In this document: in pieces, positions 11,101 to 26,100 of the stretch
Layout: every line of letters starts with the position of its first letter
Position numbering within the stretch: the stretch's first letter is position 1
Source: Mytilus galloprovincialis
Taxonomy: Eukaryota > Mollusca > Bivalvia > Mytilida > Mytilidae
Length of the DNA stretch: 64,000 bases
Assembly: GCF_965363235.1 (NCBI RefSeq)
Contig: NC_134842.1
Span: 3,375,112-3,439,111 of the forward strand
Reading direction: 5' to 3'
Translations under genes and position numbers: made by a program
Notes under the pieces: generated by a model
Told to the model about the DNA's origin: nothing
What the model saw: the letters and a program-made list of their open reading frames with translations, nothing else
Database searches by the model: none

Positions 11101-14100
11101 CAAGTGTACAAATTTTACCAGGAAAGTTCGTTAGCGTTGTGGAGGGAACCAGTGTGAATTTAAGATGTAATTTCACGTCAAATCACAAAATTAAGGAAAT
11201 AATATGGCAATATGATAACAAATATTTGACGAATTCCTCTGAGTTACATCTTGTGTCTATCAAGAGAAATAAAAGTGGAGATTATTCCTGTACAGTTGTG
11301 AACGAGGCTGGAAAAGGTGCTGCAAATGTGACAATAGAGGTGTTGTGTAAGTTGCTTAAGCTTATCTTGCAGATAAATGTAGAACCATTGAAATATTCTT
11401 GGATTCATTTATAATAAAAAGACGCTTTTTCATTTCCGTACCGTCTATAAATATTTATATCTTAATGTTCCAAAATATGAAGCAACTAGCTCGTAGAAAG
11501 AAATATAAGTTTACCATTTAGTGAACATAAATTATCCCAATTTTCTAATTTGAATGGAAATGCAGCTCATTTTCAAGCAGGAACATTTTATTGAATGGTT
11601 CCACAATAAATCACAAGAGAACAGAACTCGTGCTGTGACAGACAAACAGATCGATTCTACGATTTTTGTCTATAAAAAAATATCGAATTTTGATACCACC
11701 GCAAACTTTTCTGAGGCATACTTCGAACCTCTTACTGGAGTTTTTTTGTTGTTGGCTTAATTCGTATATTACGTATTGAGCAGGATAGGCTGTCTGTCAA
11801 AATGAAACATTTGTCGTGTTCGCCCAAAACAAATTGTTTATCGGCAGATGTATATAAAATAATAATGTGAAAGCATTATAATCAAAGGTTTTATTTATTT
11901 TGATAGTCCTCATTTACCCTATTTTCCCTTGTATTGTTTATCTGTGATATCAATCACGACTGTAATATTCAGATTGATTATGATAGCTTTTTTTGTCAAT
12001 GAATTGTGGGGTGTCCAAATGGACTAAGATGTCGAACACCTGTATCACTAGCTATTAAACAAAAGGGTAGCATGTAGTGAGTTCGAATCCAACACGGGGC
12101 AACTGCACTCTATAATTAAATTATTGATTGTCAGTTTTCCTGTCTACGGTGGTTTTCTGTAAGCGCTCCGGCTTTCTTAGACAATAAATACTTACCACCA
12201 CGATATAGAACAATAGTGTTGAACGTGGGGTTGAACAGCAATCTACCAATCAATTATCATAATTGACCTCTGAACTATATATCTCGCATCCTACCTTTTA
12301 CATGAACATGTTATTTGTAAGGCCAACGTATTTAATATAGCATTTTGTATAAACATGCATGTGGTTTCAAAGACTTTTAAATATATTGATAACACATAAA
12401 TTGTTTGGTTGCTTGATTACTGGTTAAAAATTTATTACCAAAGAAAAGAATAAGCTTTATTGTTGAGATAATTCGTTTGGAATAGGGGCATTAAGGCCTA
12501 GTTTTGGCCCATGAAAATAAAATGTTTGATAACCATTTCAAATCGGCACATAATGTTTAGAAATGCATAGGGTCAAGAAATATAAATGAAAAACAGAAAG
12601 ATTTTTATCTGATGACGTCACAATTACGTCATAATATGTACGGTTTTCACAAAAACGATGAAAAATACAGAATTTATGCAGTTTTCTATCTTTACTTCCG
12701 TCGAGGAAACATCCAGCCGAGAAACAACAAAATAATTTAACAGAAGCTTTATTATAACTATTGGCATAATCTCACCAAATATAAAGTTGTTTCTTTGGTG
12801 CGCACATACTTTTTCAATCTAAAATATACTTAAAGTTTGATGAAAAAACAAGGAAAATCACGAAATTTAACAAAATATGCATATTAGGTCATGATTTGTT
12901 GCCATGGTAACTTGTTCGATGTCAAATTTGTTTTGTTTTTCTTAGTACCATATACCTTGGTCAAGTTATTAGTGATTTAAAAATATGTATGATTACTTCT
13001 AAGTTTGAAGTAATTTTTGGGCCAAATAAGGGCCTTATTGCCCCTACTCTTTGAATCCAAAAAATTCACTTCCAACCTTCGACAGAATAACTGGAAAAAC
13101 TAGTAAAAAAGGTTGCAATCAAAAGAACCTAACGGACGCGGGTTTTGAAGTTCATGCTCACTATTGAGGATTATGGATCTGTGTAGAAATACAATTCAAA
13201 TATTCATCTATATAGACCCTTATATTAAATAACAGGTTAAAACACAATGACACACGAATAAAAACTGCTCCGTCAAAAATGAACACATCTATGCATGAAA
13301 TTGTTTTCTCAAATGTGTTGTAGTTTGTAAGTAATGAATGCATTTATTAAGATGCTTCTTTCGTTCAATCTTGTTTAGTAACTTAAATACTTTTTTTCAA
13401 ATTAGTAAGCCAAGTTTTATGTTAAGTAAAATCATAACAATACCGAACAAAGAAGTCACGCCCTTTTTCGCAAAATGTTCATTGAAAAATATCAATAGCT
13501 AATAGATTAATATTCAGTGCTACTTACAAATAGTACCCGATAATCTTGGGTTATAGTTTGTAAGTGATGTCGTTGTGTATCGTTCTATCAAGTGTACAGT
13601 TTTTATAAAGTTTTAAAATATTGTTAAGATTATGTTTCATCAGTGTGAAAAATAAATACACATAAACACATACATATATTAATAAATATCCTTTCATTTT
13701 AGATCCACCTGACGTAACAGTTTCTTTTTCTGACATAGATGAGACCAGAGAATTAAAATGTAACCCCGATGGTTTACCAAATAAGTATCACTTTGGTTAT
13801 TGGGAACATAAATCAGAATTAAGAGAACATATACGATTTATATCTTCCACAAGGAATGGAACAATAACTATTCAAAACATTACAAATGAAACGAATAGAC
13901 ATTATGATAGAGGGATATATATTTGCAACGTATCCAATAACATATCTGTAAACGACAGAACTTTCATGTCAGCTGAATATTGGCTCAATAGTACTGGTGA
14001 GTGAAACATAAAAAAAAGTTGTTACTTGTACTTAACATTTGCTTCAAAAATATGTAAGGAATAATAATTAAATGTTTTTTGTGTTTGTCCCAAGTTAAGT

Positions 14101-17100
14101 AATTCAATGGTTTTCAATGCTGTGTTACATTATTGTTTTCGTTCATATTTTTAAATCAACATTACCGCTTGCTCAACATGGAATCGAAGCAGGTTAACAG
14201 GAGACTGTATCTGTAAAATTACAAATAAAGCTAATCATTATTTGTGTATCTGTAATTTGTAGAAACATTTCTATTATATTTCAAGTTTCAAATCACTTTT
14301 TGATCAGATCAAGTGTAAGCTAGCTATAACACCAGGTAAAATCCACCATTTGTACAGAAGGTTTAAACTAAATTTGCCCTTATATGTCAAAACAATTAAT
14401 TTTTTACAAAATAAGAAGTTGACTGTTCATCGTCCATCAATTATGAACTATCCAAATGTGTCTCCATTTTATATATAAATAGGAAATACGGAGAAGCTGT
14501 AGGTGATCACATGTTTCTTTTTATTCATTTATTTAGTAAGTTAGTTTTCTTTGTATCTTTTGTTTTAAGGGAGATGGATATATTAAAAAAAATATATGAA
14601 ACTAAATGAAAACTGTCAAATGCAGTATTGAAATCTGAATTTATAAATCCAGTTGCACTTCATAAATGACAAATAACAATCTACCTAATATAAAAGATAA
14701 ATGAATGTGTGCTTTGATTTTTCCTTGGATCTCGATATTTGTGCTTTTTACTTTATACTGAGTTTTATTTAAGTGCTTTTCTAAGCTTCTTATTTGATAT
14801 CGCTTTTACCTTATGTGTAAACGATATATATGGCATTCAAATTCTCTATTTAAACTTGAGACGAACTAATTGGTAGTTTATGTTTTTAAGCAATCCTGTG
14901 GTAGTACATGTAATTGATATGAGGTAAATAAAACTGTCATCCTTCGTTCCAGCTTGATTAAAGATGAATGACTTGAATAGAATATAAATTCAAAGTTTGT
15001 TTTTATTGTAATTCATATGTATATTTTATGGTATCCTTACAGGTAAACCGTACTTTGTGACATCAAACAGTGGGACCCAATACGGCATTATTAACCAAAT
15101 TGCTGTGTTAACTGCCGATATTGTTACTTTCGAAAATCTCCACGATGCTGCACTTTTCTCCGAGAAAACGGAAATATTGAACTATATCAGTATCAATCAA
15201 TCAACTGTTATTGTTAAAGATACTATGTACGGCAACAATATTAAAGTGCATGGTACTCGTCTGATGTTTCCACTTTTCATTAAAACTCCTGATTACTTTC
15301 GACAATACACAGCTGTAGTAAGTAATTCAAAAGGATCATCAAGATATGACATCAGACTTATATCTGCAAGTAAGTACCAATTTACATATTAGTATTAGAA
15401 TTAAAATCCAACAGTTTCAATCAGTATTCAATGCAATTAAGTCGTAAACTGAATGGAAATGAAGCCATCTTCAACATTATCTATTTCTATGTTTCGCAAT
15501 TTTAATTTGAAATCTTCTGCATGTCTGTCAGCACTAAACGGTCAATGTGAGCAAAATTTACAAGCCTGTGTATTTTTTTTTGTGATGGCGGTTTGTAGAT
15601 GGTTTGTTTATATTGACACTAATTTGATTGCTGGTTGTGTACACTTTATTTGTTATGGATATTTTTTCATATTCCATATTCGTTATTTTCTATGTCTATA
15701 CCTATAGATATTCCTAGCTATGTATCATCAAAGCTCTCATCTTCTTTATAGGATTAAACATTACCCTCTTTTAGCGTTCACGGAAATTGTGTTATTCCAG
15801 GGGAATTGAATTGTTTCCGAGTGTAACTCATTTACATATAATAATTTTGTTTATTTAAGGACTAAACATGGTGAGTATTATGATGGAAGCAAGAAAAGAT
15901 GACACTCAAGTCTTCCATTCATAATATTAAGTCTTCTTGAAAGAGTGTTTTGGGTCGTTGATTCTATGCTCGCCAACTTTTCACTTCGTTATGTTTTGTC
16001 TGTTGTTCTAATTGATAACGTTATGGTCATCACATTTGTATGCGGTTATATGAAGTTTTGTAACTTACTTCATCAAAAAAGACTTTACATGGTTTTGTGT
16101 ATGACACATTTTGGCTTCGTGTTTATGATTTGTATCAAATGCACAACATCAGGAGCTTTATATCCTAGTGGGATATCAGCATCCTCGATTAGGTTCAATC
16201 ATGAATGTGATTTAGAAGAAGCGTTTTCCCGTTAGGAATCCAACCAATCATCTGTAGAAGGAGCATAACCTATTACAAACCAATCCATATATAACATCTT
16301 TAAATCTATCGTTTAACGTAAACCGACTTTGTCAATTTTCTCTGTACGTTTGGTGCACGTCGGTCTATACGTCAATGTTGACGCCGGCATTATGAAGACG
16401 AAACGCGCGTCTGGCGTATTAAATTATAATCCTAGTACCTTTGATAACTATTTACACTTAAAAAAAAACCCATGAAAATGTGATGAACACACGAATCACG
16501 ACGCATTGTAAAATATAACTAAATGAATTCGATAGACAGCTTTTTAAAAAAATATTTGAAGTTCATGTGCATTTTAATGGTCAGAATGGCTTTTTTTTAA
16601 TCATCTTCCATAGAAAATAAGTAATCCTGAGATTTTAAATAATACAGTTATATATTCTAATATGCATTTGTTTTATTAAGTTTCATTAAATTTGGTTATA
16701 GGCAGGCCTGCACCCCCAACCCTTATTCGATTTATGTCAAAACAAACTGGAATCCAAGTAAGCTGGATACCAGGATTTAACGGCGGATATCCACAAACGT
16801 TTTACGTTCAATATCGCAGAATCGACGATACCAACTGGGAAACCCATAACGTCTCCAATGGAAAACAAAACACAACTACAACACTGGTGTCCAATCTTGA
16901 ACCTGGAACAGAATATTTCATTCGAATGTTTGCAAGAAATGAAATAAATGGTAGTAATTACACCAGACAGTACACAGTGCAAACAGGTAATTTTATATTA
17001 ATGTATCTACAAACACGATGATTTTAAGATATTAAACGTTTTGTTACAAAAATATATAGCCGTAAGAATATTTTATTTATCGTTTGGTGCGTTGCAAATT

Positions 17101-20100
17101 GCTATGGCAAACTTAAAAGAATCTTTAAATAATCAATAAACATGAACCTCGATATATTACCGATATATTAAACATATTCTTTGCAGTTCTCAGAACACCA
17201 CAAGGTAAATAAGAATTCATGGCAGGGGTATTGTTTTAAACATATTTACAAATTGAACATAGCGTTTCAACAATGTAAATACATATAGACATATTAAAGA
17301 AATTAAATGACGTTCGTTCATGAATATGTCAAGCTCAAAATTACCCGCGTCTAACACAATGGTGATTAAATTGAATAAAAACTATCAAAGATTTTTTAAT
17401 AAACACCAAACATCCGAATTAACAAAAAAACATAAATTTTGCATACGATGACTACGTACCAGACTTGGATAGGCAATTAATTAGTTTGTAGATTTTAAAT
17501 TGATGTGCTGATATTAAATCGACACTACAGACGAAAAGATATTGATAAAGGTTTCTGTCTGTAAACGACATCAGCCGAGATGAACTTTAACAATATAGGG
17601 ACAAAAGGTCAACAAAAAAGCGCCATATAAGCTTACCTCCAATAAACAAATTTGACATGTTATCACATGTTGCCGTCCGAAATTGTTATATTAGTTACGT
17701 TACTTCGCAATTTTTGTTTAATGTTAGGTCAGAATTCTCTTCAACTTCGTACTTTATGTGGCCTTTATAAACTTTTCGATTCGAGCGACACTAATGGAAA
17801 TAAATGTGTATAGATACAATTGCACTTAATATGTAGGAAAACACACTGGTTCTTATAATAAAAAAAGGGAAGAGAAAGTATCATATAGCAATAAAATTTA
17901 AATTAAAAAACTTTCTTTATCATGTCTATGAAATATATTGGTTCACGGTCCCAGTTGTTTCTTTTTATCAAAATGATATATATTTTTAACAAAGTTATCT
18001 AATAAATAGTATGTTAATGCTTAGTTTTCTCTTTAGGTATCATTGTTTTCTGTCAACTGTGCCATTTGTGGATATGTAGTTATTATCGTAAAATGCGGAT
18101 TGTTGTCATATCTGGTCCGATTCCGACCAGTGGTTTACACTAAAATATTAAATGGCCGCCGATAGCAATGAAAAATACGAAAATAAAACAATGTTTGACA
18201 AGAGATTGGGAATAAATATGTTGTTTTTTAATGCATTAAATGGATGAAACATAAACTAAGCCAATTATGATCACTTTCTAAAGAAAGTACAAAACTTATA
18301 CAGCTCAAAATCAAAATTTTCACTCTCGATTTACAACTAGTGATAGGAAGAGAAAGAAAGTAATACTAATATTTTGAAAGTCATAAAGAGATAAGACTCA
18401 ATCTCTTTTTAAAAGAGAAAAATGTTTGTTTCTTTGAATTTTCATTTTGCAAACATATATTTTAATTTATTTTATGATTTTCTGATTACATTTTCTCCTT
18501 GTCGAAATTTGCGATTGCATACCACGTGGTATTAATCATGTCACAAGTGACAGCTTGGGGAAATCGTATGCAACCAGTTATCACCCAAAGGGCAATTAAC
18601 ACCTATGTAATCACTTTAAATTGCCTTTATTGTCCGACTTGAAGGGATTACAATTAACGGTGATATATTTTTTATGATCATCAGCGGTAATTAGATGAAA
18701 GTTCACAATTTAGGACATGGCTTTGCAACACAGAAAAGAGAAAAATAAAATCCTGAAAATAATTATAGCGTCTCGGAAATTATTATAGCGTCACGGGAAG
18801 AAAATGTAGCGTCGCCTGGGGAGAAGACTGCTTTATAGATGAAACGCAATGTTAATCATTGTATATAAGATAAGTTTATTTGTACAGCAATGTCAATAAA
18901 AGACATTGTTTCAAAATAAAAACAAAGTAATATGTATTCTCCATTGAAATTTACGTGTTTACTTCCGAAATTCTTATTTCACATGATGTTATTCGAAGAA
19001 TGAAAGTTTTTGTAAGTTCTTATATGCTTTTTACTTGATTCATCTTTCAGAAAATGAAACGAGTCCTGGTTTGATAGCAGCATTTTCCATGATTGCCATC
19101 GCAGTAATAGCTATTTCCTTTATAACGTATCAGTATAAAACAGGTGTGTATATGACAGTGTAGATGATATTAGATATAAACATCATAAAAGTATTAATTA
19201 TTAGTATATCAAGAATTGGTTGACTAACGTATGGATTTTAAAATCTTTGTACTTTTTAAAGAAATTTTCGAAATTCTTTACAATAAACAATTCATAAATT
19301 CTGTGTAAATCAGATTTATAGTTCATGTTATTTCAGGGAATTTGACAGATATCAGAAATATGAGGTATATTTTCCTAATTATATAGTTAATGCCTCTTTA
19401 TTCTTCCTTTTGTATCGATGTACGTTATATACATGTATATGTTTAGTGTGTAAATATTGATAAAAATAGTCTGATTTGATCATTTAGGCTTAGATGCATG
19501 ATTTTCTTATTAGTTGTTATTGGCTTTGAACTAACTGTCAATAACTGCGAGTACTCTCTGATCAGTAATAAGAATCCGTTGTGTTGTTGGGATGTACCGT
19601 CCACTCAGTGTTTTTTAGGTGTATTTCTAGTTGTATCAAAAGTTACATCTTTGTTAATTGATTACTAGTGTTATAGTTTGTTCTTATGTTGTTTTGTGAC
19701 ATCATTAGCCCAAGTTAGGGGAGGGTTGTGATCTCGGTATCATGTTGAACCCCGTCACATTCTAAGTGAGCAGCCAGTTATTAAATGGTTGTAGTTTGCT
19801 GCTGTGTTGAAATATTTTTTTTAATTTTTTTTATACAAGGTGACCTATAGTTGTAAATTTCTGTATGGTTTGGTATTATATGAAGAGTTTTCTAATCGCC
19901 AATTATACCATATAATCTTTTTTTTACACCATGTAGCCCATATGACCAGTTTGATCAAATACACTTTGCCTACTGTTATTATTTATTTATATCTAAGAAA
20001 TTGTTAAAAAAAAGATAAACAATGTGTACAGTAAATGATTAAAGAGGGACGATAGATACCAGGAGGACATTCAAAATCACGAAAAATATAAAAAAATAAC

Positions 20101-23100
20101 AATAGTACACAACACAGAACATCGAAAACTTAAGAGTAAACCCCCACCAACAACTTAGGGTGATCGCCGGTCCCCAGAAGTTTATGCAGCTTTTGCTCCA
20201 CATCTGGCACCCTTTGTGTTGTTCATGTTAGTACAAACAAGGCACCAAGGTTCATTCGGTAGGTCATATTCATGAAAAGGGGAAGTTACGACGTAAGGAT
20301 CATGTCCCTATCAACTTTGAAACGGATATTCCATAAGGGTCAACCAACTCATAATGGCGTCCGTAAAATTTACGAAGGGATGATCTCAACTTCACCATTT
20401 AGAACTATTGGTTTAGAGCTTAGAAGATATACACTCAGTTTGCATGTCCTGCGGTAATGGTGCTACATAGAAGAAGAAAAAATTCACAATTGGAAGCTGA
20501 AATGATATCTTTTGTCCATGTTGTCGTACAGTTTTGTTTTTAACCGACCCTCATTGTCATTTCAAGATTCCAGGCAGACTTTTATATATATATATAGATT
20601 CTTACACTGCAACAAGTGTATTACGATATTTCTCCACTCGAGACAGTTAAATTTTATTCTTTAAAGCGCGAGGCTTGCCGAGCCCTTTAAATAATAAAAT
20701 TCAACTGTCGAGAGTGGAGAAATATCGTAATACACGAGTTATAGTGTCGGAATCTGTTTCTCTAATGCTTTTTATCGTTCTTTTTCAAAGATTTTCAGAA
20801 AATTGTGCTCTTTATATGCGACGTCATCAGGCAAGGTCGCCTTTTTTCATGACGTCACAATAGGAAAATTGAGAAGAAAACAAAACATTTTGACGTCATA
20901 ATCAAATTTCGACTAATCATTTGCCGAGAACAGATTTTTCACTAGTGAGGAGAAATATTTTTCTCACACCGGTCAGGAAATGTGAAAATAGCGCAAAAAT
21001 TAGAGAAATATTACTGTATAGATTAAAAAAAACTATTCAAATGTTTCATAGGACTAAAACATGACGTTTAAAAAATCTTCTACCTGATATGAATTCCCAG
21101 TACCAATTAAATATTCAAATTGTAACCCTGTTTTAAGCAAAATCTGCACGACTTTGTAACAGAACTTGCCCTTTTTCTTTTCTTCACTTTAATATAACTT
21201 GTGACTATTTGCTATGTATCTTTAGTGAAATTTTCTTAACAGTTGACAAAACAGTTCATAAAACTAATTAAAAAAAACTAATATTAACACTTGATAGCAC
21301 ATTAATCAGTATTGACTAATCGTCTTTTACTTGTCTGCACTTATTTAATTTATTTGGGTATTATGGTCGGTGTATTTATTTAATAGTCACAAGTTATCAA
21401 AGGTTTCAGGATTATAATGTAATACGCTAGACGCGCGTTTCGTCTACACAAGACTCATCAGTGACGCTCAGATCAGCTAAGTTATAAAGCCAAACATGTA
21501 TAAAGTTAAAGAGCATTGAGGATCCAAAATTCCAAAAAATTGTGCAAAATACGGCTAAGGTAATCCTTTCCTGGGATAAGAAAATCCTTAGTATTTAAAA
21601 AAAAACAAAGTTTTGCAAACAGGAAATTTATAAAAATGAATATACAATTGATATTCATGTCAACACCGAAGTGCTGAATACTGGGCTGGTGATACCCTAG
21701 GGGAAGAAACGCCCAACAACAGTGTTATCAACCAAGTGGTGTAAAAAGTTATCAAAGGTACCAGAATTAAAATGTAATACGTCAGACGCGCGTTTCGTCT
21801 ACATAGGCCACGTCCACATGTATTTTTGTCAATCTAATGAGTTGAGCCTTTTTTAACTGCATTAAATAGTTTGTTTTAATGTTGTATTGTAATTCCACTG
21901 TCCAAGGTTAGGGGAGACTTGATATCCCGCTAACATGTTTAAACCTGTCACATTATTTATGTATGTGCCTGTCCCAAGTCAGGGGCCTGTAATTCAGTGG
22001 TTGTTGTTTGTTTATGTCTTCCATATTTGTTTTTCTTTCATTTTCTTATTTAAATAAAGTCGATAGTTGTCCTGTTTAGATTGTTTTACATTGTCATTTG
22101 GGGCCTTTTATAGCTGATTACGCGATATGGGCTTTGCGCATTGTTGAAGGTCGTACGGTGACCTTAAGTTGTTAATGTCTGTGTCAATTAGGTCTCTTGT
22201 GGAGAGTTGTCCCACTGGCAATCATACCACATCTTCTTTTTTATATCATTGGCTATAAGATGAAAACAACGAAACAACAGTAACAATGACATGCAAAAAA
22301 AAAAAACAACGTGTAAACGAACTATTTGATATCAACTGTACTATTACTGACTGCATATGAATTATATCTTTTATGATTATATGAAGACAACATTGGCGCT
22401 CAGGCGTAACGTTTACTATATAACTAATAAAATAAGATGTAAGGTTTATCTCATTGGGACGATATGTAAGTAACAAGCAACACCTACTGCTTTCTGAGTA
22501 TATATTTTTTTAATATTACAAAAAATATAGTTGCTATGCATATATTGTAACTTGTTATTAATCTTGAGTAAAAAATGCGTCTGACCTGCTAAAGATAGTT
22601 CTTTAATCTATGAATAGCATAGCAAAGACGGATACTTATTCGTCAGTAAGACATCAACTCATCCACATTTCCAGCAAATAGCAATCTCTGGTTGACAATT
22701 GGTTTTCAACAAAAGATTTTAAACAACATGCGCGACCCTAAATCTCATTCAGACAATCCAGGTAGAGTATCATTATTTAGATAAAATATATAAACAAGAT
22801 ATACTACGATGATACGAAACACGAAATATCTAATATCTTAAATTCAGATACTGAAAGAGTTATGCTCAAATTGAATCTTTTGAAAGGTGAATTAGTGAAT
22901 ATCCTGGTACAGTATTTTATCATTGATTATTTTTCATTCACTTATGTGCTCCAGTACTTTTGTTGTGACCCAACAAGTTCATGTTGTACAGATTCATAGT
23001 TAAAATGTATGACCTTTTTTTCTAATTATTTTACAGATGCTTCAATTTCATTCAAGTCATTAGAGGTAATTAAAATCTTCTCTAATACAAAAATAATAAG

Positions 23101-26100
23101 ATATAAGCAGATTCTGTTTTCGATTCAAAAGGACCAGGTTAAATTTCGTTTTTCGTGAGGTACGTCTTGCTCAGTATTTACTTGTTAAGATAGTGTTGTG
23201 TGTCTTTTCATCTTAATGTCGTGTTTTACCACGGCATTTTTTTATTAATGCCTTTTCAATGTCCCTTCTGCATTTTCGATCACCAGTTTGTAATGCGTTA
23301 CCTTTTATGATACTCGCCAATTTATAAGTGGCATGATGGAAAACACAAAAGTTTACTGCAAACATATGCATTAGTTATCTCCAAGTATGGTATCAAATGG
23401 TATTATAGATAACATTTATTTTTAAGATAAAACTGATCAATACATATACTTCCAAATCACACAATTCGTCGTTAGTGGCATGAATGATTCTTTTCTTCTA
23501 TACAATACAAATTTATGAATTTATTGAAATAAAAAACATGTTGTTTACGCACACTTAATTGTTTGCATTCTATTTTATATATTTTTGTCTTTCCGAACCT
23601 TTTATCTCCAATGTAACATAAATTAACTGTACCACTTTTACTGCAATATTTATAATTCTATAATACTCGATAACGGCTATTCAACATGTTCAGGTAGCAC
23701 TTCTCTCGCGTACGGGAATATTATCAAAGGGATGTGTTGTGTGCTTTTTTTAAGGGAGGGGGAGTTTAACATATAAATTATTTAAAAAATGCAAATTAGC
23801 AAGTTATGTTTTAGCAGGAGACATAGGTGGTGTCGAAAATGATATGTATGAAATGCAAAACAACATACAACAACAACAACAACATGAACTTGGGCCTGAA
23901 AATCCTGAGGTTCCTGTGTATTCCTCTATAGACAGACGACAGCATTTATCTATTGGTAGCGCTGTATCTTATTCCGTGACAAAGAACAAAAAACCAAACC
24001 CATTAGGGTGTCGAATGCAACAGAAAGGTATAGTTTGTTATCTGTTGATCGTCGAGATATATATATATTTTTGTTAGTGTGACAAGACTAAAATATACTA
24101 AGACCTAGTTATTTTGTTATAACCTGCTTATCATTTTTTTACACATTTTTATTGTATGGACAGATCAGAAGACAGTAATTTACCTGATAGCAATTACTCT
24201 AAAAAAAAACATTCAGCCTCGAATACTCAACAGGATCTAATAAAGTCATTTCAAATAAAACAAATTACGTATTTCATAATATATTTGTACCATACATGCT
24301 GCATATTCATAACATAAATATATTAATATAAATGTGCACGAGGGTATTGCATTTTCCATGAGCAATAGTTTGAAACATGTGATTATTTTTGACAGGTGAA
24401 CATAAAAAAACAAACATGGCTGGAATGTCTACACCAAAAACGAATGACAATGAGGTTGGTAAAAACAGTCTGTTATGCATCAGAAAGATGTATTAAAACA
24501 AAGTCAGGTTTAGTAGAGTATAAGTTTTTGGTTTTCCTAAATCACTGATAGGGAACAAGCTAAGTTCTATTTTATATGGAATTTAACTGATTTCATCTAC
24601 AGTAGCACTTGTACTGAAGAGACATTTTTTAGAGAAACTGACCTTATTAGATAGGTTAACCCGGAATTAAGGTTCAATATAAATAGCTATAGTTACATTT
24701 GAACAGGAAGGTCCCTTACTAGCAAGCTTTGACGCAATATAAATCTGATTCTACACATATTATATAAAGCAATAATGACAGAGTTTAAATTTTTCGAGAT
24801 ATAATCTATATTGTGACGATTGTCGTGTTATAGGAAAAATGGTCATATACCGTGAGGTCTGTGGTATGATATGAAACTGGAAAAATTCAAAACATTTGAA
24901 TGATATATGTACATAATATAGCCGTGTTCATAGTAATTGAGAGCTGCTATAAAACATGTGTACATACACATAAATAAAAGGATCTCAACATAAATTGATT
25001 TTTTATGGTATAAAAATGAAATTGTGAATAGAAATTGAGAATGTGTCAAAGAGACAACAAACCGACCAAAGAGCAAACAAAAGCCAAAACCACCAGTCTG
25101 TCTTAATAGCGATAAAATCTCAAACCCGGCGACTGGCTTCAGATGACCACTAAATAATGTGTACAGTTTAGCAAAAATAGACGTCTGACTCAACTCCAAA
25201 ACATAAAAATGGAAGTTAAGTAATAACATGAAACTCACCTAAAACAAGTACTCAAACAGCTGTTCCCGAAGGGTTAATAGTTTCTGCTCCGAATATTGCT
25301 CTCGAATTAGGATTGAATGATGATAACTGAAATGTCACGGACTTACCACAATTGGATCTAATATTAAAAGTATTTAGATGCCCAACAAATGAAAACATGA
25401 TTTGTGTATGTCGCCATCTTACTCATCTGTCACGATCTTGATGTATCAAACATGCTATCCAGCATGTGCATTGACATGTTGATAGAAAGTTAACAATTTT
25501 GTATTACGGTTATTCAAAAATTACATAAACCTGAAATTGTTTCATCAAAGTCGCTGATCAAGTTAGACAGCATATGATAACACCAAGAACCAATTCCAGT
25601 TTTAAGCCTTATTAAGGTAAGGTTTGCATGAAACCAGGATTTTTTTCTTAGTGATATTACACCAATATGATACATCATTTTGTTCAGGGAGGAGTACCCA
25701 ATCATTTAATGAAAAAAAATCAAACATCGCCCGTTCAGTTTTTTCATGTGAAAAGCTCAAAATTCCGATTTTTGACGATTTTTAGGGAAAATTGTATTTG
25801 AATTCTTCTGAAATAATAATGTATGCAAGTGACTATAAAAAATAAAACTAAACAAAACATGTATAAATAATTGTGGTCCATTCATTAATAATAAATTTTA
25901 ATTAAAAAAATCATGAAAAGTTCCTAAAAACAAGATTTTTTAATTTTTGGGTTAAAAAAAAACCTGTTGCCATGGCAACAAAAAGCCAAAAATATCCTTT
26001 TTCCGGGTCCACCGTTTCTGTAAAAAACTGTGAATTTTAGGATTTAGCTATTTGCATTATAATGAGCTAATAAAATTGGTATGTCCCCGAACTCGTTTTT

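Larger units (their letters stand above)
19365..23036 (+). other. Gene A long intron in the tail-coding part
   Basis: 3.7 kb, largely repeats: R1 copies, an RT-derived fragment on the minus strand (20043-20575), a palindrome (20603-20750) and two R2 copies (21400-21820). Confidence 0.55.

Noticed and set aside
15945..16235. 96-residue plus-strand ORF between the Cys-less Ig exon and FN3
   Set aside because: The flanking exons already join in phase and the ORF has no Ig/FN3 features and no suitable acceptor/donor pair.
24843..25238. 131-residue minus-strand ORF
   Set aside because: Its central part is antisense to a dispersed repeat (GTCAAAGAGACAACAAACCG, also near 34588 and 42670).
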